DNA from: UBA10003 sp964365025 | GTDB taxonomy: Bacteria; Patescibacteriota; Patescibacteriia; Magasanikbacterales; UBA10003 | Length of the DNA: 49,594 bases | Reading direction: 5' to 3' | NCBI GenBank assembly: GCA_964365025.1 | Contig: CAYIOJ010000003.1 | Location: forward strand, 1 to 49,594 | Part shown: positions 1 through 9,036 of the stretch, one piece after another | Layout of the letters: every line of letters begins with the position of its first letter | How positions within the stretch are numbered: the first letter of the stretch is position 1 | The notes under the pieces: model-generated | Told to the model about the DNA's origin: nothing | Databases searched by the model: none | The model's input: only the letters and a program-made list of their open reading frames with translations | Translations under genes and position numbers: made by a program

Positions 1-1
1 A

Positions 2-871
2 CGCTTTTTGTTCACTCAGCCGGCTTTGCTTTTCAAAAGAAGAAAACGCAAAAAGTGGGGTGTGGTCTACAATTCTTTGACCAAAATACCTTTAGGTTTG
101 ATGACTGTGCGCCTGATTGACGCGACTAGTGGCCGTATTGCGCAAAGTCGAGTTACTGACGGCGAAGGGCGTTATGCTTTTTTTCCAGCCGTTGGTTCTT
201 ACAAGCTGGAAGTTTCTGTCGCTCAATTTGATTTTCCCAGCCAATTTTTTAGCGGACTGCGGGAAGACGGACAATTTGTAGATTTGTATCACGGCGAAGT
301 AATTGAAGTAAAAGAAAAAGGAGCTACCATTACCGCGAATATTCCTTTGGATCCCGCGGGAGCGGAGCGGCCGATTGGGCATTTGATTTGGCAATTGACT
401 TGGCGCCGCCTCCAGAATGTTTTAAGTATTATTAGCATCTTAGTGGCAGTTGGTTTTGTAATTTGGGTGCCGGGTATTATTACCGGCGGACTTTTGGCAG
501 TGCAGGTAGTTTTTTACGCCTTATTTAAGCATCTGACCACGCCTCCTCAACCGAAGAGTTGGGGTATTATTTATGATGAACGCAATAGTTTGCCTTTGAC
601 TCAAGCTATTGCCCGTATTTTTGATAAACAATACAATAAATTATTAGAAACACAGGTGACTGATAAAAGCGGACGGTATGCTTTTTTAGTCGGCCGCAAT
701 GAATATTATGTTACTTATGAGAAAAACGGTTATGAGAAGAAGCAAAGCGCGATAATTGATTTAAAAGATAATCCTGAACTAGCAGCGTCAGTAGGGATAG
801 ATACCGGCTTAAAGCCGGTTGAGTTAGATTTGGGGTCGGTTGGTGACAAAAACGAAGAAGAAGTTACCTGA
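2..871 (+). CDS. Membrane protein with two carboxypeptidase-regulatory-like domains (5' end outside window)
   Basis: The frame is open back to base 2, so the true start lies upstream; the TTG at 8 is only the first possible start inside the window. Numbered from that TTG, a beta-sandwich of carboxypeptidase-regulatory type spans about residues 17-78 (RVTDGEGRYAF), two hydrophobic segments lie at about 137-176, and a second copy of the same domain at about 184-262 (QVTDKSGRYAF). The two copies clearly resemble each other. Such domains usually stabilise or display proteins at the cell surface. The gene ends just upstream of a giant secreted protein, so a role in surface architecture is likely but inferred. 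No catalytic residues are seen. Confidence 0.75.
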   Translation, partial: RFLFTQPALLFKRRKRKKWGVVYNSLTKIPLGLMTVRLIDATSGRIAQSRVTDGEGRYAFFPAVGSYKLEVSVAQFDFPSQFFSGLREDGQFVDLYHGEVIEVKEKGATITANIPLDPAGAERPIGHLIWQLTWRRLQNVLSIISILVAVGFVIWVPGIITGGLLAVQVVFYALFKHLTTPPQPKSWGIIYDERNSLPLTQAIARIFDKQYNKLLETQVTDKSGRYAFLVGRNEYYVTYEKNGYEKKQSAIIDLKDNPELAASVGIDTGLKPVELDLGSVGDKNEEEVT

Positions 872-892
872 AACAGTGATTTGTGATATAAT
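864..892 (+). promoter_or_regulatory. Extended -10 promoter for the surface protein gene
   Basis: A perfect TATAAT lies at 887-892, preceded by TGa, with a weak -35 (TTACCT, 864-869) at 17 bp. It overlaps the 3' end of the previous gene and would start transcription near 899. Confidence 0.6.
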
Positions 893-930
893 TATAAATA
901 AGAATGAGGAGGGAGAAATCAGTCATTATC

Positions 931-3900
931 ATGACTGAAAAAGCTGAAAGAACAATAGAGAAAAAGTGGTTAAACAAAGCCGCTAATTTGGCGTTAGGGG
1001 TATTTTTCGTGTTTTTATTTTTCTTAATAAACGCAACGCCGGCTGACGCGGGCAATCAGCAGATTACCTTTCAGGGCAAATTAACTAATGCCAGCGGCAA
1101 TACGGTCAGTGACGGTACTTATTATTTAAAATTGACAATTTACGACGCGGCCAGCGGTGGCACTTGCCAATACACCGCCTCTTCCACTTGTTCTGCTGTT
1201 ACCAGTACTGCCGTTACAGTCACTAATGGCATTTTTTCCATAAATTTGGGTGACACCTCGGCCAGTTTGGCCGCCATTTCTCCCACCTTGTTCAACAGCA
1301 GTGAATTGTATCTGGGCATCACTGTCTGTTCTGGCGCTGGCACTGGTTGCGATAGCGAGATGACCCCGCGCAAACGGCTTACAGCCAGCCCTTATGCCTT
1401 TAATGCCGATTATTTATCTGGTTTGGCTACCTCCACGATTGGCGGCGCTGGTTCTTATGTGCCGGTAACCGATTCCAGCGGCAATTTAAAAATTACCAAC
1501 AGTTTATTGATAGCCACTACCACTGCCGGACAGTTTGGCGTTGGCACCACCACTGTGCCGTCCGGCGTGAAGAGCTATGTTGAAGGCACTACCGCGAGCA
1601 ATAAATTGTTAGTGTTGCGGGGCGCCGGTAGCCAGAGCGGTAATTTGCAAGAATGGCAGAATAGCGCCGGCACGGCTCTGGCCTTGATTGACTCATCCGG
1701 TAATTTTTCTGCTTCCGGCACGCTCGCCACCTTTGGTAACGCCACTGTCGGCGGCCATCTTTATCCGTCTTCAGACAACCTTTATGACCTTGGCGCTTCT
1801 TCAACCCAATGGCGATATGGTAATTTTCAAGGAGGCCTACTGGTGGCCAATAGTATTAATACTTCGACTTTGTCTCATAACTCTCTTATTATTGGGCAAA
1901 GAATAAATACATATGGGGTTGGTTATTTCTATGTTGATTCTTCCGGCAATGTGTCCGCTTCCGGCACGCTCGCGGCTTTTGGCAATACCACGCTGTCCGG
2001 CAGTTTGAGCGTTACCAGTAATACCAGCTCTTTGCGCAGTCTTTATTTATCTAGTCTGACTGCCGCGCCAAATGTTGCCGCCGGCACGCTGTATTTCAAC
2101 AGCGCTGATGCCAAGTTTTATGGTTATACTGCCAATGGCACGGCAGTGGATTTAGGGACAAGTGGTGTTAATGATTGGGGCAGGTTTTCTTCCACTTATG
2201 GCGCTTTGGCCATGATGACCTCTTCCACTTATCCTGTTTGGTTTGATGGCGCGGTCTATGCTTCTTCCACTTTGACAGTAAGTGGATCCACTAATGCCAG
2301 TTCTTCGGCGTTGACCGGCACCACTTTCGTAATTGGCAAAGGCAATAGTTGGGGTAATGGTGTATTTAGCGTGGATGCGAATGGCGGAGTTTCTGTTTCA
2401 AGCACGCTTAATGTGGCTGGCGGGCCGGATCCGGTGGGTAGTGTTTGGCACCCAACGCATAAGAGCGCTCTTACTGACGCGGCCAGTTATAATCTTAAAG
2501 GCGCGAGATCAGTTTTTGTTTCCGGCAATTACGCTTATATTGCCGCTTGGACAGAAGACGCTTTGACCATTGTTGATGTGTCCAATCCGGCTAGTACTAC
2601 TTATAAGGGATCATACAGTAACGCCACATTATTGGATGGCGCCAAATCAGTTTTTGTTTCCGGCAATTATGCTTATGTGATCGGAGAAACAGCAGACACT
2701 TTGGCGGTAATTGATATCTCCAATCCGATTAATCCGACTTTAAAAGGCTCCATTACCGACTCAGTTAATCTCGGTACCGCAAATTCAGTTTTTGTTTCCG
2801 GAAATTATGCTTACGTAGCTTCTGATTATTCAACGACAGGGATTTTATCTATTGTTGACGTCTCCAATCCGGCTAATCCGGTTCTTGTGTCATCTCTTAC
2901 TGATGGCACTAATTTAGACGGCGCCGAATCGGTTTTCGTTTCCGGAAAATACGCATATGTGGCGGCTCATGATTCTAACATATTGGGAATTGTGGATATT
3001 TCTAATCCGCGCCAGCCAATGGTTGTCGGTTCTCTTACCGATAGCGCAGGTACTTCGTTCGCGGCTCCTAATAGTGTTTTTGTCTCGGGTAATTATGCTT
3101 ATTTAGTTGGGATAACCGATGATGCTTTAGAAATAATAGATATTTCCAATCCGGCAAATCCCGTTCACAAGGGCTCCCTAACCAATGGTACCGGCGGGGC
3201 GCTATTGAATGACCCTATTTCTATTTTCGTTTCCGGCAACTACGCGTATGTTGGTGCTGATTCTAGCAGCGCCTTAGAAATAATAGATATTTCCAATCCG
3301 GCAAATCCCGTTCACAAGGGCTCCATAGTTAATGGCGACGGCGGAGCTAGATTGTTGAGCGTTTATTCCATTTTCGTTTCCGGAAATTATGTTTACGTAG
3401 CCGAGTATGCGAGCGGCACGAGTGGGTCTTTGGAAATTATAGATATTTCCGGCGCCATAATTTCCAACGCTCAGATCGGCGCCTTGAGAGTGGATACTTT
3501 GCAGATAAATAGTTTTGCGCAATTTGATCAGCACCTGGCGGTGCGCGGTGGTTTGAATGTCGGCGGAAGCGCTCAATTATTCGGCGATGTTTCCATCGGC
3601 GGCGGCCGCGCCACTTCCACCAATATGGGCGGCGGCGGGATTACTATTTTTACGAATCAGGCTTCTTCCACTTTTACTTCCCGCGTATTGGACGTCAGCG
3701 GCAACAGCGGATTTGTTTTTAACGCCGGCACTTCCACTTGGACCGGCAGTGATCGCACTTTAGTTTCTTTTCAGACCGGCGGGACAGATAAATTTTTGTT
3801 CGCGGCTGACGGCAGTGTAATATTTAACAAAGCTGCAAGTTATAATTCCGGATATTTTAATATTGGTTCAACCGGTAACACTTCCGTTTCCGGCACTTTG

Positions 3901-5220
3901 CAGGTTTTTGGCGGCGCTTCCACCGGCGGTTTGAAAGTTAGCGCCAGTAACACCACCACCACCCTGACCTCGCTTGCCTCCGGCGCTGGCGCGGGCGCGT
4001 TTGTCTTTGATACCAACACAACTTTAAATCATGCTTCATCCAGTGTCCTGTTTTCCGTGCGTAATAACGGGTCAAAAGTTTTTAGTATTGACGCCACCGG
4101 TTATGTTACGGCTACTGGCACCATTCAAGCTAACAATACCAGCCCTGGGCCTGGTGATGTGGCTGAATATGTGAATTTAGTCCCGGGCGAAACAGCCGAG
4201 GCCGGTGATGTCTTGATTGTAGATGAAAATGGTTTAAACCAATACCGCAAATCAGACACGATGAACGCGCGCAATGTCGCCGGCGTGATTTCCGGCACCG
4301 GAGCGTTTTTAATCGGCGCGTCAGGCGCTAATCGCGCTCCTTTAGCCTTGGTCGGTTTGGTTAAAGTCAAAGTAACTGATGAAAACGGTCCTATTCAGGT
4401 TGGCGATTATTTAGTCACCGCTTCGAAACCAGGTTATGCCATGAAATATGATACCGCTTTAGGACAATCAGCCGGTTTAGTGGGTATGGCCTTGCAATCA
4501 TTTGCTCAAGACGAAGGCAAGATTTTGATTTTGATCAATAAAGGATTGGTGAACGGAACATCGGGCAATTCAGCGGTTTTGAATGTGTCGGCGAATGAAG
4601 GCGGCCAGCTTACCAATAATGTGGATTTGGATATGATTGGTCAAAGTATTTTGAATTTGTCAGCTATTAAAGGAAAGGATGATAAATGGACAATTAACGA
4701 AGATGGATTTTTGATAGTGAAAGTGAAAACCAAACAAGGTGAAAAAGAGCTGTATGGTTTGCAGTCCGGACAAGACAAAGAATTAGTTTTGTCCGGCTCG
4801 GCGCAGTTGGAAAATGGTGTTCAAAAAATTGAGTTTTCTCTGTTAAACCAAGAAGTGATTGACCCGGACGCGTCAATTAAAGTCTCTGTTACTTTGACCG
4901 GTGAGGCTAAAGGCGTGTTTGTAAGCGAGAAAAATTATCAAGGATTCACTGTCAAAGAATTGGGCGGCGGCACAAGCAATGCCACTTTTGATTGGCTGGT
5001 GATTGCCAAGCGTCGGTCGGTTGATTATCAGGAGTCGGAATCGGCGCCAGCAGAAACATCCGCGCCAGTTGCGCCGGAAACTACTTCTTCCACCTTTATT
5101 ATTGAAACATCGCCAACGCCGGCATTTGTCTTAACAGAAACACCGGCTAATTCCGCCGAATCGGTTAGTTCGTCGGTTGAGGTATCATCTTCCACGCCGG
5201 TTGTTTCTCCGACTGAATAA
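931..5220 (+). CDS. Giant secreted surface protein with seven LVIVD propeller repeats
   Basis: The protein has about 1429 residues. The in-frame ATG at 904 is rejected because AGGAGGGAG (907-915) lies directly after it and looks like the ribosome binding site for the ATG at 931, although its spacing is long (15 nt). A signal peptide follows (charged N-terminus, hydrophobic run, then ATPADA-G). Next come a beta-rich N-terminal domain (ITFQGKLTNASG), a long stretch of short repeats rich in SGNxSASGTL resembling tail-fibre stalks, seven LVIVD-type repeats at roughly residues 525-845 (core SVFVSGNYAYVA then IIDISNPANP), more stalk, a domain starting GDVAEYVNLVPGETAEAGD that resembles domains near the ends of phage and CPR fibres, and a Ser/Thr/Pro-rich tail. 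No C-terminal membrane anchor or sortase motif is visible. Adhesion or host contact is the likely role, by inference. Confidence 0.85.
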   Translation: MTEKAERTIEKKWLNKAANLALGVFFVFLFFLINATPADAGNQQITFQGKLTNASGNTVSDGTYYLKLTIYDAASGGTCQYTASSTCSAVTSTAVTVTNGIFSINLGDTSASLAAISPTLFNSSELYLGITVCSGAGTGCDSEMTPRKRLTASPYAFNADYLSGLATSTIGGAGSYVPVTDSSGNLKITNSLLIATTTAGQFGVGTTTVPSGVKSYVEGTTASNKLLVLRGAGSQSGNLQEWQNSAGTALALIDSSGNFSASGTLATFGNATVGGHLYPSSDNLYDLGASSTQWRYGNFQGGLLVANSINTSTLSHNSLIIGQRINTYGVGYFYVDSSGNVSASGTLAAFGNTTLSGSLSVTSNTSSLRSLYLSSLTAAPNVAAGTLYFNSADAKFYGYTANGTAVDLGTSGVNDWGRFSSTYGALAMMTSSTYPVWFDGAVYASSTLTVSGSTNASSSALTGTTFVIGKGNSWGNGVFSVDANGGVSVSSTLNVAGGPDPVGSVWHPTHKSALTDAASYNLKGARSVFVSGNYAYIAAWTEDALTIVDVSNPASTTYKGSYSNATLLDGAKSVFVSGNYAYVIGETADTLAVIDISNPINPTLKGSITDSVNLGTANSVFVSGNYAYVASDYSTTGILSIVDVSNPANPVLVSSLTDGTNLDGAESVFVSGKYAYVAAHDSNILGIVDISNPRQPMVVGSLTDSAGTSFAAPNSVFVSGNYAYLVGITDDALEIIDISNPANPVHKGSLTNGTGGALLNDPISIFVSGNYAYVGADSSSALEIIDISNPANPVHKGSIVNGDGGARLLSVYSIFVSGNYVYVAEYASGTSGSLEIIDISGAIISNAQIGALRVDTLQINSFAQFDQHLAVRGGLNVGGSAQLFGDVSIGGGRATSTNMGGGGITIFTNQASSTFTSRVLDVSGNSGFVFNAGTSTWTGSDRTLVSFQTGGTDKFLFAADGSVIFNKAASYNSGYFNIGSTGNTSVSGTLQVFGGASTGGLKVSASNTTTTLTSLASGAGAGAFVFDTNTTLNHASSSVLFSVRNNGSKVFSIDATGYVTATGTIQANNTSPGPGDVAEYVNLVPGETAEAGDVLIVDENGLNQYRKSDTMNARNVAGVISGTGAFLIGASGANRAPLALVGLVKVKVTDENGPIQVGDYLVTASKPGYAMKYDTALGQSAGLVGMALQSFAQDEGKILILINKGLVNGTSGNSAVLNVSANEGGQLTNNVDLDMIGQSILNLSAIKGKDDKWTINEDGFLIVKVKTKQGEKELYGLQSGQDKELVLSGSAQLENGVQKIEFSLLNQEVIDPDASIKVSVTLTGEAKGVFVSEKNYQGFTVKELGGGTSNATFDWLVIAKRRSVDYQESESAPAETSAPVAPETTSSTFIIETSPTPAFVLTETPANSAESVSSSVEVSSSTPVVSPTE

Positions 5221-5264
5221 ACAAGAAGTCGCTAGGGTTATTAGTGGCGTCTCTTGTATTTTTT
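5221..5264 (+). terminator. Rho-independent terminator after the surface protein
   Basis: An imperfect hairpin (ACAAGA...TCTTGT arms with GTCGC/GCG inside) begins right after the stop codon and runs into ATTTTTT. Confidence 0.6.
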
Positions 5265-5282
5265 AGAAAGAGATGATAAAAT
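5254..5282 (+). promoter_or_regulatory. Promoter of the tRNA-Ala/ychF unit
   Basis: TTGTAT (5254-5259), 17 bp, then TAAAAT (5277-5282) with an upstream TGa. The -35 overlaps the tail of the preceding terminator. The predicted start is near 5289, 14 nt before the tRNA. Confidence 0.55.
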
Positions 5283-5302
5283 AAAAAAATTGAAATTTTG
5301 GT

Positions 5303-5376
5303 GGGCCTATGGTCTACCGGTATGACGGATCCATGGCATGGATCAAGACGGGGTTCGACTCCCCGTAGGTCCACCA
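5303..5376 (+). tRNA. tRNA-Ala (anticodon GGC), CCA encoded
   Basis: The cloverleaf was folded by hand. The 7-bp acceptor pairs GGGCCTA with TAGGTCC and includes the G3-U70 pair that is the alanine identity element. The discriminator is A and CCA is encoded. The anticodon stem is GATCC/GGATC with loop ATGGCAT, anticodon GGC at 5335-5337. The T-arm is CGGGG/CCCCG with loop TTCGACT. The D-stem has a T-T mismatch at its inner pair and the variable loop is only 4 nt. The ychF start codon lies 12 nt downstream. Confidence 0.93.
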
Positions 5377-5388
5377 AGATTTGAATTT

Positions 5389-6465
5389 ATGTCTTTATCA
5401 ATAGGCATTGTCGGCTTGCCCAATGTGGGCAAGTCAACTTTATTTAAAGCCCTAACCAAAAAGCAGGCTCTGATTGCCAATTATCCTTTTGCCACCATTG
5501 ACCCGAATGTCGGCATAGTGGAGGTGCCGGACAATCGTCTGGCCAAATTGGCCGAAGTTTCCAAGTCGGATAAAATCGTGCCGACTGTTATTGAGTTTAC
5601 CGACATTGCCGGATTGGTCAAAGGAGCTAGTCAGGGTGAGGGTTTGGGTAATAAATTTTTATCGCACATTCGCGAAGTGGCGGCCATTGTGCAGGTGGTG
5701 CGCGCGTTTTCTGATCCGGATGTGATTCACGTGGGCGGCCGCGTCAATCCGCAGGAGGATTTGGAAATTATTGGCGTGGAATTGGCTCTGGCTGATTTGG
5801 AATCGGCAAAAAAATATTTGAGCAATTTGAAAAGTAAAGCAAAATCCGGGTCAACTGTTGCGTTGGAACAAGAAATGAAACTATTTGAGAGAGTTATTGA
5901 CTCGTTGAGTAAAGGGCAGGCTATTAGAGACCTGTCTTTGAGCGATGATGAAAAAAAATTGATTAAAACATTTAATTTTTTAACCGCCAAACCAATGATG
6001 GCGGTGTTAAATGTTGACGAGGCCGGTGGCGCCAAACAGCCGGTCCCTCAATTGAATTTTAATGGTCCGATTATTGAAATTTCTGCCAAAATTGAGGCGG
6101 AATTGGCAGATTTAAGTCCGGAGGAGGCTAAAGAATTTTTAACTTCCATCGGCCAAAGTCAGACCGGTTTGGATAAATTAATTTTGGCCGGTTATAGATT
6201 ATTGGATTTGATTACTTTTTTAACTTCCGGGCCGATGGAATCGCGCGCTTGGACTGTGGAGAGCGGCGCTAAAGCGCCGCAAGCCGCCGGCGTGATTCAT
6301 TCTGATTTTGAAAAAGGTTTTATCCGCGCCGAAGTTTGCGATTATGATAATTTTGTGAATTTCAGCGGTTGGGCCAAAATTAAAGAAACTGGCAAAATGC
6401 GTTTAGAAGGCAAAGATTACGTGATGCGCGATGGAGATGTGGTGTTTTTTCATGTGGGTAGTTAA
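5389..6465 (+). CDS. ychF: YchF/OLA1-family P-loop ATPase
   Basis: The protein has 358 residues, the usual size. YchF is a ribosome-associated Obg-family protein that hydrolyses ATP rather than GTP. Visible motifs are the P-loop GLPNVGKST (residues 9-17), the switch DIAG, the G4 position read as NVDE (about 208-211) instead of NKxD, which is the family hallmark for ATP preference, and a C-terminal TGS domain (about 275-357). The start at 5389 gives the conserved MSLSIGIVGLPNVGKST; upstream in-frame codons lie inside the tRNA. There is no Shine-Dalgarno sequence. Maturation of the tRNA 3' end would leave a 12-nt leader. Confidence 0.95.
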   Translation: MSLSIGIVGLPNVGKSTLFKALTKKQALIANYPFATIDPNVGIVEVPDNRLAKLAEVSKSDKIVPTVIEFTDIAGLVKGASQGEGLGNKFLSHIREVAAIVQVVRAFSDPDVIHVGGRVNPQEDLEIIGVELALADLESAKKYLSNLKSKAKSGSTVALEQEMKLFERVIDSLSKGQAIRDLSLSDDEKKLIKTFNFLTAKPMMAVLNVDEAGGAKQPVPQLNFNGPIIEISAKIEAELADLSPEEAKEFLTSIGQSQTGLDKLILAGYRLLDLITFLTSGPMESRAWTVESGAKAPQAAGVIHSDFEKGFIRAEVCDYDNFVNFSGWAKIKETGKMRLEGKDYVMRDGDVVFFHVGS

Positions 6466-6491
6466 AAAGAGCGGCTTAGCCGCTCTTTTTT
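6466..6491. terminator. Bidirectional terminator between ychF and the Trm11-like gene
   Basis: A symmetrical hairpin AAAAAGAGCGGC-tta-GCCGCTCTTTTTT. The loop TTA is the stop codon of the minus-strand gene, so its last four codons form part of the stem. Confidence 0.85.
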
Positions 6492-7651
6492 AGTTTCACG
6501 ATCTCTCTCCCCACTTTTTGATCCGGTCGGGCATAAATAAGCGTACCGCGTGATGTTTGAAATTGACGGAAAATCGGAGAGAAAAAAGGTTCAATGCGCA
6601 AATTTAGCGCAGCCAATTTTTCCGGCAAAGGTAAAAAAAATCTTTGTTGCAATATCGGCCAAATCATTATTATTACCCCGTTTGGTTTTAAAATTTTGAT
6701 AAATTCGCGCAAACTAGCCGTGTATAGTTGAGTCAGTTCATCAACTGTTTTTTGCAGCCGCTCTTTTGTTTCACGGCCTCTCAAAGGCGGGCCGAGAAAT
6801 GGTTCGGTCACAATGGCATCGGTGGAATTGGCGGAAAAGCATTTTGAAAGCAATATGGCATTGCATTTGTGAATTGGCGCGGTTTTTAATTTTAGCCAAT
6901 CAATATTTTTTCGCGCGTCGGCAATAGCTTTGTCACTCACGTCGCTTCCCAGCACATTTTTATATTCCATAAGCATGGCTTCGGTCAAAATTGTGCCCGA
7001 GCCGCAAAAAGGGTCTAAAATCACCGCTTCGGTGCCTTTTTCCGCCAGATTTATCATTATTTTGGCTAATTTCGGCGGCAACATGCCGGAAAATTTGTCC
7101 CGCCCGGGCCGGCCGTAATCGCGTTCGCTAAATTCCGCAAACGGCTGTATAGCCAAAGTTTCCCCCAACCAGATTTGATTTTTATCCCCGGCAATGATTA
7201 TTTCCAATCCGTTGGCGTTTAGGAGTTTGTTTGTTTTGATAACCACAGAGGACAAGACTTTTTCTCGCGAGCTGACAAACCGCGCTTTGGCGCCACCGTT
7301 TACCAATTCTTTTTTAATTTCCAATCCCAATGTCGGAAATTTGCCAATGTAGGCGCTGATGCCGAAAAAGATTTTTTTATCCGTCGTTTTTTTCGCGATT
7401 AAATCCAATATGTTTTTTTTAAAATCAATTGATTCAATTTTTCCCAGTTGTTTTTTTACTTCGGCTATTTTTATAGTGCCGCCCAGTTGATTCATTATTT
7501 TTCCCGCATTAATTTTCGGGGCGATATCCAAAATCAGTGTTTCTTTTTGCCAAAAAGAAACTAGATAATCAATTTTTAATCTGCCGAACAAAGAAAAAAT
7601 TTCAGCCGCTGACAATTCCTGTTCGCGGCCAAGAATGAAAATATATTGCAT
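6476..7651 (-). CDS. Trm11-like THUMP-Rossmann RNA methyltransferase
   Basis: The protein has 391 residues. The N-terminal half looks like an NFLD/THUMP RNA-binding part. The segment SERDYGRPGRDKFSGMLPPK and the following KIMINLA are typical of Trm11/TrmG10 enzymes, which methylate N2 of G10 in tRNA with S-adenosylmethionine. Motif I is DPFCGSGT (about residues 209-216). The catalytic motif IV, normally D-P-P-[FY], reads TEPFLGPPL (about 280-288), an altered form. It is last in the pilus operon, 14 nt after the preceding gene, so it is co-transcribed with pilus genes without an evident functional link. Substrate assignment is inference. Confidence 0.8.
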   Translation of the reverse strand: MQYIFILGREQELSAAEIFSLFGRLKIDYLVSFWQKETLILDIAPKINAGKIMNQLGGTIKIAEVKKQLGKIESIDFKKNILDLIAKKTTDKKIFFGISAYIGKFPTLGLEIKKELVNGGAKARFVSSREKVLSSVVIKTNKLLNANGLEIIIAGDKNQIWLGETLAIQPFAEFSERDYGRPGRDKFSGMLPPKLAKIMINLAEKGTEAVILDPFCGSGTILTEAMLMEYKNVLGSDVSDKAIADARKNIDWLKLKTAPIHKCNAILLSKCFSANSTDAIVTEPFLGPPLRGRETKERLQKTVDELTQLYTASLREFIKILKPNGVIIMIWPILQQRFFLPLPEKLAALNLRIEPFFSPIFRQFQTSRGTLIYARPDQKVGREIVKLKKSG

Positions 7652-7665
7652 AGAGCCGGCGCGGC

Positions 7666-7983
7666 TTATTTAACCGGCGCCGTGGGAAAGGGATTGCGCA
7701 GTTCCCGCCAGTTGATAATGGGCGCGTTTTTACGGTTTTCCGCGGAGTTTTTTATTTTTTGATACAAATCAACATCCAACACGTCGACTGCTAACTGCGA
7801 TTTGAGGATGACAATTTCTTCCGCTTGGATTAAAGTTAGGTAAAAACGCTGGTAAAGAAAAAAAAGAAAAATTATAAAAGAAGAACTGATTAAAAGCAGG
7901 ATACCATAAAAAGTCAGTCTAATGGCCAGCTCAACTTTAGATACGTTTTTTTTGAAATATTTTGTCAAATCAATTTTGAACAT
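7666..7983 (-). CDS. Small single-pass membrane protein of the pilus operon
   Basis: The protein has 105 residues: a basic cytoplasmic N-terminus, one membrane helix at about 22-46, then a 60-residue extracytoplasmic tail ending NWRELRNPFPTAPVK. The start overlaps the end of the pilO-like gene by 14 nt, which points to coupled translation. Position directly after PilO matches where PilP lies in other bacteria, and the RNPF motif resembles the N-terminal part of PilP-type proteins, but it is much shorter and no lipobox is present. I do not assign it to PilP. Confidence 0.7.
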   Translation of the reverse strand: MFKIDLTKYFKKNVSKVELAIRLTFYGILLLISSSFIIFLFFLYQRFYLTLIQAEEIVILKSQLAVDVLDVDLYQKIKNSAENRKNAPIINWRELRNPFPTAPVK

Positions 7984-8500
7984 AAACTTCCGCTTTTAAA
8001 GTCATATTGATTGAGTAAGAGGCGTCGCGACTTAAGTTGATTTCTAAAATGGATATAAGGTAGTCGCTGCGCTCCAGGGCGTCCAAATATGACAACAAAT
8101 TGACAAATTCTCCCTGCGCGTCAATTTGCAGGTCAATTTTATCAGCGTCCACGCCTTTCATCTTATTGGCGCGCGAGATATTTATTTTTTGGCTAATGGA
8201 AAATTTATCCGCTAGATTTTCCAAATAGGAAATGAATTTTATTTCTTCTCCGTTTTTTATAAACAGCAATTTTAATTCTTCGGTCGTTTGCTTGGCCAAA
8301 GCCAGAATATTTTGCGATTTATGAAGATAACGAGTTTTTTCGTATTTGGCCTCCAAAGAAGTGCGTAATTCCAAAATTTGTCGGTTCATTTGTTGGATAC
8401 TGCGATATTGCGGGAAGATGATCAATCCGCTGATCAAGAAAAAAAATACCAAAATGCCGCCGGTAATGTAAATCAATTTTTTTTCATGGCTTTGGAACAT
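7970..8500 (-). CDS. pilO: Type IV pilus alignment protein PilO
   Basis: The protein has 176 residues: a short cytoplasmic start, a membrane helix (about residues 10-28), a coiled-coil stretch (about 30-75) and a ferredoxin-like C-terminal domain. This is the family plan. PilO pairs with PilN in the inner membrane and links the pilus platform to the cell envelope. It starts 1 nt after the pilN stop. The short C-terminal domain fits a single-membrane organism. Confidence 0.85.
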   Translation of the reverse strand: MFQSHEKKLIYITGGILVFFFLISGLIIFPQYRSIQQMNRQILELRTSLEAKYEKTRYLHKSQNILALAKQTTEELKLLFIKNGEEIKFISYLENLADKFSISQKINISRANKMKGVDADKIDLQIDAQGEFVNLLSYLDALERSDYLISILEINLSRDASYSINMTLKAEVYVQN

Positions 8501-8501
8501 A

Positions 8502-9032
8502 TTATGGCTGGTTCAGTTCTATATTAATTATAAAGTTGATATTTTCTTTGGCGGTTAAGGCCGAAGCGGGCAAATCAAGGTTTTTAATCCAAGAAAATTT
8601 GGCCAAATTGTCTTTCAACGCCAGTAAATCAACGCGATTTTTTGCCAAGCCCTGAATAATTAAATCCTTGTTTTGTTTATTAAAATCAAGGCCGTTAAGG
8701 GAAATACCCGCAGGCATATTTTTAAACAGATCGGCCAGATATGGCGTCCAGAAAGAAAAATGACTTTGCGCTTCGTTGATATTTTTTAATTCTTTATTTA
8801 CCTTTTTAATTTCTCGGTTTATTTGATTATATACCGGTTCTAAATTAGCCGTGCGCAATTGAATGGAATCAAGACTGGAAAGTAAAATTTGATTGGCGAC
8901 AACCAAAGAGATGGCCACGATTAATCCGTAAAATAGAATTATTTCAATTAAAAAACGCGAATACAGAACAAAATAAATATGGCCGATCAGTTTCTTCTTT
9001 ACCGGCGGCATTAAATTGATAAGAATTTCCAT
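8502..9032 (-). CDS. pilN: Type IV pilus assembly protein PilN
   Basis: I choose the ATG at 9032 (MEILINLMPP), which gives 176 residues and the INLMPP motif used by PilN to bind PilM; an earlier ATG at 9059 would overlap pilM by 23 nt. TAGGT upstream of 9032 is a modest ribosome binding site. One membrane helix (about residues 30-52) is followed by a coiled coil and a ferredoxin-like domain. It lies between pilM and pilO as in classical pilMNO clusters. Confidence 0.88.
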   Translation of the reverse strand: MEILINLMPPVKKKLIGHIYFVLYSRFLIEIILFYGLIVAISLVVANQILLSSLDSIQLRTANLEPVYNQINREIKKVNKELKNINEAQSHFSFWTPYLADLFKNMPAGISLNGLDFNKQNKDLIIQGLAKNRVDLLALKDNLAKFSWIKNLDLPASALTAKENINFIINIELNQP

Positions 9033-9036
9033 ATAC

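Noticed and set aside
2500..3470. CRISPR-like repetitive DNA
   Set aside because: The repeats are about 147 bp, in frame and encode LVIVD blades; no spacer pattern.
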